From Psychrobacter immobilis (lineage in GTDB: Bacteria; Pseudomonadota; Gammaproteobacteria; Pseudomonadales; Moraxellaceae): a stretch of 64,000 nt of DNA. Position 1 is the stretch's first letter. Every line of letters starts with the position of its first letter. Below are positions 1 through 8,858 of the stretch, piece by piece. Under the pieces are notes generated by a model. The model did no database searches, was not told the origin of the DNA, and was given only the letters and a program-made list of their open reading frames with translations. The stretch spans positions 146,694-210,693 of the forward strand of contig NZ_CAJGZN010000005.1 of NCBI RefSeq assembly GCF_904846235.1, written 5' to 3'. The translations under genes and the position numbers were made by a program.

Positions 1-1
1 T

Positions 2-619
2 GTCGCCCATGTGTTAGCTATTAAACAAGCTTTACCTGATTGCCGCATCACCGTTGATGTTAATCAAGCATGGACAGAGCTTGAAGCTATGAAAGGTATT
101 AGTCTGTTGCAAAATGGCGGTGTTGATTTAATCGAGCAACCAGTATCGATGCGTAATAAATCAGCGCTAAAGCGTTTAACTGAACACTTTGACGTGGCTA
201 TTATGGCTGACGAAGTCGTGCAAGATCCACATAATGCGTTCCAATTGGCAACGGATCATTGTGCCGATGTCTTTGCTGTAAAAATCAATCAAGCTGGTGG
301 ATTAAAAGCTGCATGCTTAATCGGACAAATGGCACATCTAGCAGGTATCGAGCTTTATGGCGGGACGATGCTTGAAGGACCTATCGGTACGGCAGCATCC
401 GCCCATGTGTTCTCGACATATCCAAGTCTCAACTTCGACACTGAACTCTTTGGTCCTTTGTTATTAACTGACGACGTTTTAGCACAGCCTCTTGATTATC
501 AAAATTTTGGATTGAGTGTACCTACGGGCGCAGGCCTTGGTATCGAAGTAGATAGCGATAAAGTCTATCACTACGCCAAACAAGCAGTCCCTACGTTACC
601 TAAACCATCAAATCCATAA
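2..619 (+). CDS. catB: Muconate cycloisomerase, C-terminal part (cut by window edge)
   Basis: This is the C-terminal part, roughly 205 residues, of cis,cis-muconate lactonizing enzyme, which converts muconate to muconolactone in the catechol branch of the beta-ketoadipate pathway. The reading frame is open to the first base, so the start lies outside; the GTG at 11 is internal. Enolase-superfamily features are visible in order: VDVNQAW and LIEQP supply metal-binding Asp and Glu, MADE supplies the third acidic ligand, and VKINQAGG carries the catalytic Lys. The C-terminal GGTMLEGPIG loop is also typical. Family members are about 370 residues, so about 45% is missing. The gene is followed 75 bp later by catC, as in other cat operons. 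Family assignment is secure; its promoter and any CatM/BenM regulator cannot be seen. Confidence 0.95.
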   Translation, partial: VAHVLAIKQALPDCRITVDVNQAWTELEAMKGISLLQNGGVDLIEQPVSMRNKSALKRLTEHFDVAIMADEVVQDPHNAFQLATDHCADVFAVKINQAGGLKAACLIGQMAHLAGIELYGGTMLEGPIGTAASAHVFSTYPSLNFDTELFGPLLLTDDVLAQPLDYQNFGLSVPTGAGLGIEVDSDKVYHYAKQAVPTLPKPSNP

Positions 620-694
620 TTCTCTACCAACGCTCAAACTGAAACGCTGTAAAAGTCAGCCAAATTATCTTTCATCACGTATAAGGAAATAATT

Positions 695-985
695 ATGTTA
701 TACCACGTCAGAATGGATGTCTTAATCCCAACAGATATGGATACCGATAAAGTCAACGAGCTTAAGGCAACTGAGAAAGCACTGTCACAGAAGCTGCAAG
801 AGCAAGGTAAATGGCGTCATATTTGGCGTATAGCAGGTCAGTATTCTAACTTCAGTATCTTTGATGTTGAGAGTAATGAAGAGCTACACGATATTATGAT
901 GTCATTACCACTTTATCCGTACATGAAGGTTGAAGTGACACCGTTATTGCGTCACCCATCATCTGTTCGTAGTGATGACAGTTAA
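695..985 (+). CDS. catC: Muconolactone delta-isomerase
   Basis: A 96-residue protein that isomerizes muconolactone to 3-oxoadipate enol-lactone. The length and the N-terminal MLYHVRMDV are typical of CatC, a small ferredoxin-like-fold enzyme that forms large homo-oligomers in the cytoplasm. The central WRIAGQYSNFSIFDV and the MSLPLYPYM segment match the conserved core. An AAGGAAA ribosome-binding site precedes the ATG. It lies between catB and catA, so the three catechol-processing genes form one block. This differs from the catBCIJFD order known in Acinetobacter baylyi, where catA is apart. High confidence. Confidence 0.95.
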   Translation: MLYHVRMDVLIPTDMDTDKVNELKATEKALSQKLQEQGKWRHIWRIAGQYSNFSIFDVESNEELHDIMMSLPLYPYMKVEVTPLLRHPSSVRSDDS

Positions 986-1084
986 ATCAAGGCATTAAAT
1001 CTGTAATCAGAATCTATAAAAGGTGGGTAAGAATACTCACTGTAGTTACCCCTTAATAAAACAGTCCTCAACAAGGAGAGAGAC

Positions 1085-2008
1085 ATGGAACGCAGCCAAA
1101 TTGAAGCATTAGCCACTCAGTTCATCAAAGGCAAAATCGACTTCCCTGAACAAGTAAATCCACGTGTACAAGAGATTGTATTACGTATTGTGACCGACCT
1201 TATGCAAACCATTAATGACTTAAAAATAACCGCCGATGAGTATTGGTCTGGGGTTGAGTTCATTGGTGATTTAGGCAAAGAAGCCGGTTTGTTATCACCA
1301 GGTCTTGGTTTTGATCACTTCATGGATTTAATGATTGAAGAAGATTTAAAAGAAGCAGGATTGGATGGCGGGACTGTACGTACTATTGAAGGCCCTCTCT
1401 ATGTCGCTGGCGCACCAGAAGAAAAAGGGTTTGCACGTCTTGATGACGGTACAGATATTGATAATGGCACGGTGCTATTTATGCAAGGCACTGTTTATGG
1501 TGAAAATGGAAAACCTCTTCCAAACGCAAAGGTAGAAGTATGGCATGCCAACAGCTTAGGTAACTACTCTTTCTTTGATGAATCACAGTCTCACTTCAAC
1601 TTGCGTCGTAGCATCATTACAGATGAGAACGGCAATTATGCATTCCGCAGCATCGTTCCGCTAGGTTACTCGGTACCACCAGAAGGAATGACGCAAAAAG
1701 TATTGGGCGCGCTAGGACGTCATGGTCATCGCCCAGCTCACATTCATTTCTTCGCCAGTGCTGACGGTCATCGCAAACTGACCACGCAGATTAACATCGA
1801 TGGCGATGAGTACCTATGGGATGACTTTGCTTTTGCAAGCCGCGAAGGTTTGGTACCAGAGGTAACGATGGTCGAAGATGCGGACAAGCTAAAAGAAAAA
1901 GCGCTGGATAAGCCTTACGCAAGTATCGACTTTGACTTTCATTTAGTAAAAGACATTGACCAAGCTGTACAAGGCAGCGAAGTAGAACGCCGCCGTGCTC
2001 AAGGTTAA
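1085..2008 (+). CDS. catA: Catechol 1,2-dioxygenase (intradiol)
   Basis: This non-heme Fe(III) enzyme cleaves catechol between its hydroxyls to cis,cis-muconate. The 307 residues match the usual CatA length. The N-terminal roughly 100 residues are the helical dimerization/lipid-binding domain, followed by the beta-sandwich catalytic domain. The four iron ligands are readable: Tyr161 (GNYSFF), Tyr195 (LGYSVP), His219 and His221 (RPAHIHFF). An AAGGAGAGAGAC ribosome-binding site precedes the ATG. It sits between catC and benA, linking the catechol branch directly to the benzoate dioxygenase genes. A small imperfect stem (GGGTAA at 1025-1030, TTACCC at 1046-1051) lies in the 99-bp gap after catC. 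Confidence 0.96.
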   Translation: MERSQIEALATQFIKGKIDFPEQVNPRVQEIVLRIVTDLMQTINDLKITADEYWSGVEFIGDLGKEAGLLSPGLGFDHFMDLMIEEDLKEAGLDGGTVRTIEGPLYVAGAPEEKGFARLDDGTDIDNGTVLFMQGTVYGENGKPLPNAKVEVWHANSLGNYSFFDESQSHFNLRRSIITDENGNYAFRSIVPLGYSVPPEGMTQKVLGALGRHGHRPAHIHFFASADGHRKLTTQINIDGDEYLWDDFAFASREGLVPEVTMVEDADKLKEKALDKPYASIDFDFHLVKDIDQAVQGSEVERRRAQG

Positions 2009-2056
2009 TGAGCACTCATATTAAATAGCATTAATTAATTGATCACTACTAGCGAC

Positions 2057-2095
2057 TTACGTTTGATATGCCCTCAGTTGCCGTATCAAACGTAA
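2057..2095. promoter_or_regulatory. Perfect 12-bp inverted repeat between catA and benA
   Basis: TTACGTTTGATA (2057-2068) and its exact reverse complement TATCAAACGTAA (2084-2095) flank a 15-nt loop. No T-run follows on the + strand, so a classical terminator is not clear. It could be an mRNA processing or attenuation hairpin that tunes benABCD against catBCA, or an operator. It is not an ATAC-N7-GTAT site. Confidence 0.55.
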
Positions 2096-2140
2096 AATTC
2101 TAATCTCATTTTATACCGTCATTATACAAGGAAGGCAGCC

Positions 2141-3526
2141 ATGAGCGAGCGTATCAATTTAGTACCTGAAGGATCAGACATCACTATTGATGATTTTTTA
2201 GAAGAGAACAGTGAAAAAGGGATTTATCGTCTGCATCGTAGCGCCTTCACTAACGAAGAGCTGTTCGAGCTTGAGATGAAGTACATCTTTGAGAGCAACT
2301 GGGTCTATTTGGCTCATGAGTCTCAAGTTCCTGATAACAATGACTACTACACCTCATACATCGGTCGTCAGCCCGTGATTCTTGCCCGCAATAAAGAAGG
2401 CGAGCTGCATTGCATGATTAACTCATGCTCACATCGTGGTGCACAGCTCTGCCGTCATAAGAAAGGCAATAAAGCCACTTACACTTGCCCTTTTCACGGT
2501 TGGACTTTTAACAACTCAGGTAAGCTGCTTAAAGTTAAAGACCCAAGACACGCCGGCTACCCAGAATGTTTCAATAAAGAAGGTTCACACGACCTAAAAC
2601 AAGTGAAAATGGCCAATTATAAAGGCTTTATCTTTGCTAGCTTAAATGATGATGTTCAGTCAATTGAAGACTGGCTTGGTGGTTCTACCAAAATTCTTGA
2701 CATGATTGTCAATCAGTCGCCAGAAGGTCTAGAAGTTCTACGCGGCACATCAACCTATACTTTTGATGGTAACTGGAAACTGCAAGCTGAAAACGGTGCT
2801 GATGGCTATCACGTATCAGCTGTGCATTGGAATTATGCGGCTACCACTGCACGTCGTAAAGAACAAGAAGCAGTCAAAGAAGACAACATCAAAGCCATGA
2901 ACGCTGGAAAATGGGGACGTCAAGGTGGCGGTTTCTACTCTTTTGAAAACGGACACATGCTGTTATGGACACAGTGGGAAAACCCACAGGACCGTCCAAA
3001 CTATGCCTATCGCGATGATTATGTCGCTAAATACGGTGAAGCAATGGCGGACTGGATGATTGGACGTTCACGTAACTTATGCCTATATCCAAACGTCTAC
3101 ATTATGGATCAGTTCAGCTCACAAATTCGTATGCTCCGCCCTATCGCGGTTGACAAAACTGAAGTCAGCATATGGTGTATCGCACCAAAAGGCGAAAGCG
3201 ATGAGTCACGTGCACGCCGTATCCGTCAGTATGAAGATTTCTTTAACGTTACTGGTATGGCAACACCTGATGACTTAGAAGAGTTCCGCTCATGCCAAGA
3301 AGGTTATAACGGTATCAAACTTGAATGGAATGATATGTGCCGAGGCTCCGAGCACTGGATTCAAGGAGCAGATGAAGGCGCTGCCGCTATTGACTTAAAA
3401 CCTTTAATGAGCGGTGTTAAGACTGAAGATGAAGGGCTATATACCGTCCAACATCGCTACTGGCATGAAGAGATGAAAAAAGCTCTAGAGCAAGAGCAGC
3501 AGCTACACGGTGCTAATAGCGACTAA
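2141..3526 (+). CDS. benA: Benzoate 1,2-dioxygenase, large (alpha) subunit
   Basis: Alpha subunit of the two-component ring-hydroxylating dioxygenase that turns benzoate into its cis-1,2-dihydrodiol. The protein has 461 residues. A Rieske [2Fe-2S] centre is visible as Cys96-X-His98 and Cys116-X2-His119 (CSH and CPFH). The catalytic domain has the mononuclear iron region [13 protein letters not shown], with bridging Asp221 and iron ligands His224 and His229. The ATG follows AAGGAAGG. BenB follows 61 bp downstream and the reductase BenC after that, so a full enzyme is encoded. Toluate dioxygenase (XylX) is the closest alternative, but the absence of xyl genes and presence of BenE and BenK favour benzoate. 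Confidence 0.96.
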   Translation: MSERINLVPEGSDITIDDFLEENSEKGIYRLHRSAFTNEELFELEMKYIFESNWVYLAHESQVPDNNDYYTSYIGRQPVILARNKEGELHCMINSCSHRGAQLCRHKKGNKATYTCPFHGWTFNNSGKLLKVKDPRHAGYPECFNKEGSHDLKQVKMANYKGFIFASLNDDVQSIEDWLGGSTKILDMIVNQSPEGLEVLRGTSTYTFDGNWKLQAENGADGYHVSAVHWNYAATTARRKEQEAVKEDNIKAMNAGKWGRQGGGFYSFENGHMLLWTQWENPQDRPNYAYRDDYVAKYGEAMADWMIGRSRNLCLYPNVYIMDQFSSQIRMLRPIAVDKTEVSIWCIAPKGESDESRARRIRQYEDFFNVTGMATPDDLEEFRSCQEGYNGIKLEWNDMCRGSEHWIQGADEGAAAIDLKPLMSGVKTEDEGLYTVQHRYWHEEMKKALEQEQQLHGANSD

Positions 3527-3587
3527 TACATTTTTATTATTACTCTGCTATTTATTGTAGAACTGACAAAAAATAAGGATATCAATC

Positions 3588-4085
3588 ATGAAAAACACAA
3601 CTGTTAACATTGAAGACATTAGACAGTTTCTATACCGTGAAGCGCGTTTATTGGATGAGAAAAAATGGGAAGAATGGCTCACTTATTACGATGAAGACTG
3701 CCCTTTCTGGATGCCAAGTTGGGATGATGATGGTCAGCTCATCAGCGACCCACAACGAGAAATTTCGCTGATTTATTATCCGGACCGCCGTGGTCTTGAA
3801 GATCGTATCTTCCGCATCGAGACTGAGCGCTCATCAGCGACCATACCTGATACACGTACCACGCACAATTTATCAAATATTGAATTACTCGAAAACAATG
3901 ACGGTATTGTGACGGTACGTTTCAACTGGATCAACAAGTCCTTTCGCTATCACGAGACCAATACCTATTGGGGTTACTCTCAGTACAAAATAGACATGAC
4001 TCAAGACCAACCAAAAATTTTGGATAAGTATGTGGTCTTAAAAGACGACTATGTGCATCAAATCATGGATGTCTATCACGTCTAA
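3588..4085 (+). CDS. benB: Benzoate 1,2-dioxygenase, small (beta) subunit
   Basis: This 165-residue subunit has the SnoaL/NTF2-like cone fold of ring-hydroxylating dioxygenase beta subunits. It has no cofactor and stabilizes the alpha3-beta3 hexamer. Typical segments are the N-terminal FLYREARLLDEKKWEEWLTYY, the central YPDRRGLEDRIFRIETE and the C-terminal DKYVVLKDDYVHQIMDVYHV. An AAGGATA ribosome-binding site lies upstream. Its place between benA and benC is conserved in ben operons. Confidence 0.95.
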   Translation: MKNTTVNIEDIRQFLYREARLLDEKKWEEWLTYYDEDCPFWMPSWDDDGQLISDPQREISLIYYPDRRGLEDRIFRIETERSSATIPDTRTTHNLSNIELLENNDGIVTVRFNWINKSFRYHETNTYWGYSQYKIDMTQDQPKILDKYVVLKDDYVHQIMDVYHV

Positions 4086-4150
4086 TCATTATTCACTCAT
4101 TACTTAATCACTAGCTTTTAATTAATACGTGTTGAAAAGGGATATTTCTC

Positions 4151-5167
4151 ATGGAATATAATATTGCTCTACAGTTCGAAGACGGCGTCACGGGCTTCAT
4201 CAAATGTGAAGCCGACGAAACAGTTGCCGAAGCAGCGTATCGTCAAAAATTTAATATCCCTGTGGACTGCCTAGATGGTGCTTGCGGTACTTGCCGTTGC
4301 CATTGTGAATCTGGCAGCTATGACATGCACCCTGATATGTATATCGAAGATGCACTCACAGAAGCTGAAGCTGAAGAAGGTTATGTACTCACCTGTCAGA
4401 TGATTCCTGAAAGCGACTGCGTGATCAAAGTACCAACCTCCTCTGAAGCTTGCAAAGTTGGCAAGTCTGTATTCAAAGGCAAACTACAGCAGCTGAATGT
4501 ACTGTCTGAGTCTACCATTCACTTTGGCGTCGAAGTCGATAATCCAGATGCGCTAGTATTTTTGCCAGGCCAGTATGTCAATGTCAGTATTCCTGATTCT
4601 AACGAGACACGCTCCTATTCATTTAGCTCTATACCTAGTGCCAATCAGGCCGAATTTGTCGTCCGCAATATTCCTAACGGCAAAATGAGCACCTTTTTAT
4701 CTGATACTGCAACTATAGGCCAAGAGATTAATTTTGAGGGTCCATTTGGTAGCTTTTACCTGCGCCCTCTAATCCGCCCGACCCTATTTCTAGCAGGCGG
4801 TACCGGTATCGCGCCTTTTTTATCGATGCTAAAAAGTTTAGAAGTGTCTGGTGCTCATCATCCTGTCAGGATGGTCTACGGCGTCACCAACGATTTTGAT
4901 CTGATAGAAGTCGAGAAACTAGAAGAAGTAAAACAAAACCACCCTTGGTTTGACTACCGCACCTGTGTCGCCACAGAAGATAGTAGTCATGAGCGTAAAG
5001 GTTATGTTACCGGTCATGTTGATAATGAGTGGCTGAACGATGGTGACGTCGATGTGTACTTGTGTGGTCCGTTAGGGATGGTGGATGCGGTGAGTAATTG
5101 GTTAGACAGCAGTAATCTAAAACCGTGCAATTTTTACTATGAAAAATTCACGCCCAGTGAACAATAA
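4151..5167 (+). CDS. benC: Benzoate 1,2-dioxygenase electron-transfer reductase
   Basis: This 338-residue reductase passes electrons from NADH to the BenAB oxygenase. Three domains are visible. The N-terminal plant-type [2Fe-2S] ferredoxin has Cys40, Cys45, Cys48 and Cys82 (CLDGACGTC ... TCQM). The FAD-binding domain carries RSYSFSS near residue 155. The C-terminal NAD-binding domain has GGTGIAPFLSML and CGPLGMV. The ferredoxin-first order is the BenC/XylZ arrangement. An AAAGGGATA site precedes the ATG. Codon use looks like that of its neighbours. Confidence 0.95.
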   Translation: MEYNIALQFEDGVTGFIKCEADETVAEAAYRQKFNIPVDCLDGACGTCRCHCESGSYDMHPDMYIEDALTEAEAEEGYVLTCQMIPESDCVIKVPTSSEACKVGKSVFKGKLQQLNVLSESTIHFGVEVDNPDALVFLPGQYVNVSIPDSNETRSYSFSSIPSANQAEFVVRNIPNGKMSTFLSDTATIGQEINFEGPFGSFYLRPLIRPTLFLAGGTGIAPFLSMLKSLEVSGAHHPVRMVYGVTNDFDLIEVEKLEEVKQNHPWFDYRTCVATEDSSHERKGYVTGHVDNEWLNDGDVDVYLCGPLGMVDAVSNWLDSSNLKPCNFYYEKFTPSEQ

Positions 5168-5226
5168 CATAGCTTAGCCGTATTACTCTACTAGCAAAGC
5201 ATGAGCAAGATTTTTAGGAGACTGTC

Positions 5227-6006
5227 ATGAGTAAAAGATTTGATAATAAAGTATGTATCGTTACTGGTGCCGCCCAAGGCATCGGGCGCGGAGTCGCATT
5301 ACGCTTAGCAAGTGAGGGCGGAAAAATCGTCATGGCAGACTTTTCTCCATTAGTAGAAGAGGTGCTGGCTGAAATCATTGCTAATGGTGGACAAGCCGTT
5401 ACCATTCAAGCTGACCTTGAAACCCGTCAAGGTGCTAAAGAGGCTATTGATAAGGCACTTGATAGCTATGGGCGTATCGATATATTAGTCAACAATGTCG
5501 GCGGCGCAATATGGATGAAACCTTTTACCTGCTTCTCTGAAGCAGAAATCCAAAAGGAAATCAGTCGCTCATTATTTCCAACATTATGGTGTTGTCATGC
5601 GGTATTACCAACCATGGTCAAACAGCAGTCAGGCATTATTGTTAATGTGTCCTCTATCGCTACTCGTGGTATCAACCGCATACCCTACTCGACAGCGAAA
5701 GGCGGCGTGAACGCCATGACCGCATCGCTCGCTTTTGAGTATGCAAACGATGGCATCCGTGTGAATGCCGTGGCAACTGGCGGTACTGAAGCGCCGCCCA
5801 GAAAGATTCCACGTAACGCCAAACCATTAACTGATGATGAAAAATCATGGATGAATGCGGTGGTTGATCAGACCATTGATCGCACCTTTATGAAACGCTA
5901 CGGCACGATAGATGAGCAAGTCAATGCCATCTTGTTTTTAGCATCCGATGAGTCTTCTTATATTACTGGTAGTACCATTCCTGTAGGCGGTGGCGACGAA
6001 GGCTAA
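5227..6006 (+). CDS. benD: 1,6-dihydroxycyclohexa-2,4-diene-1-carboxylate dehydrogenase
   Basis: A short-chain dehydrogenase that oxidizes and decarboxylates the benzoate dihydrodiol to catechol, producing NADH. The 259-residue protein has the Rossmann TGAAQGIGRG motif near residue 13, the NNVGG motif at about 89-93 and the catalytic Ser of NVSSIAT with Tyr154-X3-Lys158 (YSTAK). It closes the benABCD upper pathway and its product feeds the catA-encoded enzyme upstream. The ATG follows TAGGAGACTGTC. Confidence 0.94.
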   Translation: MSKRFDNKVCIVTGAAQGIGRGVALRLASEGGKIVMADFSPLVEEVLAEIIANGGQAVTIQADLETRQGAKEAIDKALDSYGRIDILVNNVGGAIWMKPFTCFSEAEIQKEISRSLFPTLWCCHAVLPTMVKQQSGIIVNVSSIATRGINRIPYSTAKGGVNAMTASLAFEYANDGIRVNAVATGGTEAPPRKIPRNAKPLTDDEKSWMNAVVDQTIDRTFMKRYGTIDEQVNAILFLASDESSYITGSTIPVGGGDEG

Positions 6007-6081
6007 TAATAAATCTGTCAATCAGTAGCATGCATCTTAATTTGCAACCCCGTAACGAATGCTAATTTGCAAGGAAGCAAT

Positions 6082-7311
6082 ATGGCCTCTGTAATCCAAA
6101 TCTTAAAAAACGACTGGTCGCTCTCTGCATCGGTTGCAGGGTTCTTAGCGGTTCTTATTTCCTATGCAGGTCCTTTGATTATTTTTTTTCAGGCCGCACA
6201 AGCCGCACAAGTATCGGATGCCATGATGGCGTCTTGGATTTGGGGTGTCTCCATTGGTGCTGCCATTCCTGGTATTTATTTATCTATTAAATATAAAACA
6301 CCGGTTATTACAGCATGGTCCGCACCTGGTACCGCTTTACTGGTTACCCTATTTCCACAGATGAGTATTAATGAAGCTGTTGCCGGTTATATCATCTCAG
6401 CGATTGTCATATTTATTATTGGAGCGACAGGTTACTTCGACAAAATATTAAAATGGATTCCTAACGGTATTGCCGCTGGCATGATGGCAGGCATCCTATT
6501 TCAGTTCGGCTTAGAATTATTTAAAGCCACTGATAGCATGCCATTTATCGTCTTTAGCATGCTCGGTTGCTATTTATTAGCCAAACGCTTTTCGCCGCGC
6601 TATACGATGATCTGGGTGTTGATATGCGGTGTTATCTTAAGCGTCTTACTTGGCAAAATGAACCCTGTCCATTTCGATTTAGCCGTTACCATACCTAATT
6701 TTATTGCACCTGAATGGTCGTGGAACTCAACGTTTAACCTCGCTATACCACTCATCCTTGTGAGCTTAACTGGTCAATTCTTACCCGGCATGGCTATTTT
6801 AAATCTAAGTGGCTATGACACGCCAGCCAAGCCTATTGTGAGTGTTACAAGCCTCGCCTCTTTAGCAGTTGCATGTGTTGGTGGTATCACTATCGTACTT
6901 GCCGCTATCACAGCCGCGCTTTGTACTGGCAAAGATGCGCATGAACTTAAGGAAAAGCGCTATATCGCAGGTGTCGCTAATGGCATCTTCTATTTATTTG
7001 GCGGTTTATTTGCTGGCAGTATCGTGATGGTATTTAGCTTGCTTCCAAAAGAGCTTGTCGCGGCACTGGCCGGCCTTGCGTTAATCGGTGCCATTTCTGC
7101 CAATATCACCATTGCTATGAAAAATGATGAGCAAAGAGATGCAGCGTTAATTACCTTTTTGGCGACAGCATCGGGTATGAGCTTTTTGGGATTAAGCTCT
7201 GTGTTTTGGGGCATTCTTATTGGCATGATTGCTCACTATATTCTGACCAAAAAACGCCTACTACCAACATCATCTATCTCATTAACGACCTCTAATAATG
7301 AAGCCAATTAA
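6082..7311 (+). CDS. benE: Benzoate/H+ symporter, BenE family
   Basis: A polytopic inner-membrane protein of 409 residues, with roughly 12 hydrophobic segments and the BenE-family phrase SAPGTALLV near residue 85. It is predicted to import benzoate with protons. I place the start at ATG 6082 because CAAGGAAG lies 5 nt upstream. An in-frame TTG at 6067 would add five residues but has no ribosome-binding site. It follows benD by 75 bp and is probably co-transcribed. A second benzoate transporter candidate (benK) lies at the end of the cluster, so uptake appears redundant. BenE function is less well tested than that of BenK. Confidence 0.9.
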   Translation: MASVIQILKNDWSLSASVAGFLAVLISYAGPLIIFFQAAQAAQVSDAMMASWIWGVSIGAAIPGIYLSIKYKTPVITAWSAPGTALLVTLFPQMSINEAVAGYIISAIVIFIIGATGYFDKILKWIPNGIAAGMMAGILFQFGLELFKATDSMPFIVFSMLGCYLLAKRFSPRYTMIWVLICGVILSVLLGKMNPVHFDLAVTIPNFIAPEWSWNSTFNLAIPLILVSLTGQFLPGMAILNLSGYDTPAKPIVSVTSLASLAVACVGGITIVLAAITAALCTGKDAHELKEKRYIAGVANGIFYLFGGLFAGSIVMVFSLLPKELVAALAGLALIGAISANITIAMKNDEQRDAALITFLATASGMSFLGLSSVFWGILIGMIAHYILTKKRLLPTSSISLTTSNNEAN

Positions 7312-7423
7312 AAGCAAGTCTCTTACAAAAAATTTAAGTAGTGTCAGAGCAATGAGTCTAACCCATGTACCACTTATTAATTTTAAAGACACTACCTCAT
7401 ATGACTTTTTATAGGATATAAAC

Positions 7424-8146
7424 ATGATTAACAAAGCTGATAAAGGTATCACTGACGTACTTAGTCAAATCAAAGATGGCGCCACCATTATGATTGGTGG
7501 CTTTGGCACGGCAGGTCAACCCGCTGAACTCATTGACGGGCTTATTAATTTGGGCGTAAAAGATTTGGTCATCATTAATAATAATGCCGGTAACGGCGAC
7601 CATGGCCTTGCCAAACTCTTACAAACAGGTGCTGTACGTAAGATAATTTGCTCTTTTCCCCGTCAATCAGACTCTTGGGTATTTGATGAGCTTTATCATG
7701 CTGGCAAGATTGAACTGGAGCTAGTACCACAAGGTAATTTGGCTTGTCGTATTCAAGCAGCAGGTATGGGACTCGGCGCAGTATATACGCCAACAGGCTT
7801 TGGCACTTTACTCGCAGAAGGTAAAGAGACTCGTCATATCGATGGTAAAGACTATGTTCTTGAATATCCGATAAAGGCTGATTTTGCCTTAATTAAAGCC
7901 AATAAAGGCGATCGCTGGGGCAACTTGGTGTACCGCAAGTCTGCACGCAACTTTGGTCCAATCATGGCAATGGCAGCTGAAGTAACTATCGCCCAAGTCT
8001 CTGAAACGGTGGATCTTGGTGAACTTGATCCTGAGTATGTTATTACACCGGGTATCTTTGTGCAGCATGTGGTGCAAATCCAGCCTACTAGTACTGAACC
8101 TGCTAGTGATGAATATGCTAGCACAGCAACGACAGCCACCGCTTAA
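7424..8146 (+). CDS. pcaI: 3-oxoadipate CoA-transferase, alpha subunit
   Basis: Subunit A of the enzyme that moves CoA from succinyl-CoA to 3-oxoadipate. It has 240 residues. The N-terminal MIGGFGTAGQPAELIDGL is the glycine-rich CoA-transferase family I signature, and the YTPTGFGTLLAEGKE segment is typical. The C-terminal tail, about 20 residues rich in Ser, Thr and Ala, is low complexity. In Acinetobacter the copy next to catB is named catI and the protocatechuate copy pcaI; this one is the cat type by position. PcaJ follows after 26 bp. Confidence 0.94.
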   Translation: MINKADKGITDVLSQIKDGATIMIGGFGTAGQPAELIDGLINLGVKDLVIINNNAGNGDHGLAKLLQTGAVRKIICSFPRQSDSWVFDELYHAGKIELELVPQGNLACRIQAAGMGLGAVYTPTGFGTLLAEGKETRHIDGKDYVLEYPIKADFALIKANKGDRWGNLVYRKSARNFGPIMAMAAEVTIAQVSETVDLGELDPEYVITPGIFVQHVVQIQPTSTEPASDEYASTATTATA

Positions 8147-8172
8147 TACTGCCAATTATAAGGATCGTCATC

Positions 8173-8838
8173 ATGAGCCATACTTCCTACACCGTTTTGA
8201 CCCGCGATCAAATTGCCGAGCGCGCTGCACAAGATATTCCAGATGGTGCTTATGTCAATTTAGGCATCGGACTACCGACCAAAATTGCCCAATACCTACC
8301 GGATGATAAAGATGTATTTTTACATTCAGAAAATGGCTTACTAGCTTTTGGACCACCACCTGCTAAAGGTGAAGAGGATCCCGAGCTGATTAATGCCGGC
8401 AAAGAATACGTCACCATGCTCGATGGCGGTAGCTTCTTCCATCATGGCGACTCTTTTGCGATGATGCGTGGTGGTCATATCGACATTTGCGTATTGGGCG
8501 CGTTTCAAGTGGCAGCCAATGGCGACTTAGCCAACTGGAGTACCGGTGCAGAGGATGCAATACCTGCCGTTGGCGGCGCAATGGACTTAGCCGTCGGTGC
8601 CAAAAAAGTCTTTGTCATGACCAATCATACCACCAAGACGGGCGACCCTAAAATCGTCAGCGAGCTTACTTATCCTGTGACTGGCAAAAACTGCGTTGAT
8701 CGCATTTATACTGATTTATGTGTCATTAATGTCACCGATAAAGGCTTAGTAGTCACCGAAATGGTCGATGGCATTAGCTTCGAAGACTTACAGGCCTTGA
8801 CGGGTGCCACACTGACTGACGCTACTACAGTAAAATAA
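8173..8838 (+). CDS. pcaJ: 3-oxoadipate CoA-transferase, beta subunit
   Basis: Subunit B of the 3-oxoadipate:succinyl-CoA transferase. The 221-residue protein carries the catalytic glutamate in SENGLLAFGPPP (Glu53), which forms the covalent CoA thioester. The LGIGLPTKIA motif near residue 30 and GGAMDLAVGAKKV near 135 are also family features. The ATG follows AAGGATCGTC. The spacing of about 20 bp on each side suggests one transcript with pcaI and pcaF. It corresponds to catJ of Acinetobacter. Confidence 0.94.
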   Translation: MSHTSYTVLTRDQIAERAAQDIPDGAYVNLGIGLPTKIAQYLPDDKDVFLHSENGLLAFGPPPAKGEEDPELINAGKEYVTMLDGGSFFHHGDSFAMMRGGHIDICVLGAFQVAANGDLANWSTGAEDAIPAVGGAMDLAVGAKKVFVMTNHTTKTGDPKIVSELTYPVTGKNCVDRIYTDLCVINVTDKGLVVTEMVDGISFEDLQALTGATLTDATTVK

Positions 8839-8858
8839 TAAAAAGGATAATATCTACA

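Noticed and set aside
7338..7395. GTAGTGTC/GACACTAC pair in the benE-pcaI gap as a terminator
   Set aside because: The loop would be 42 nt and no T-run follows closely; an 8-bp match could be chance.
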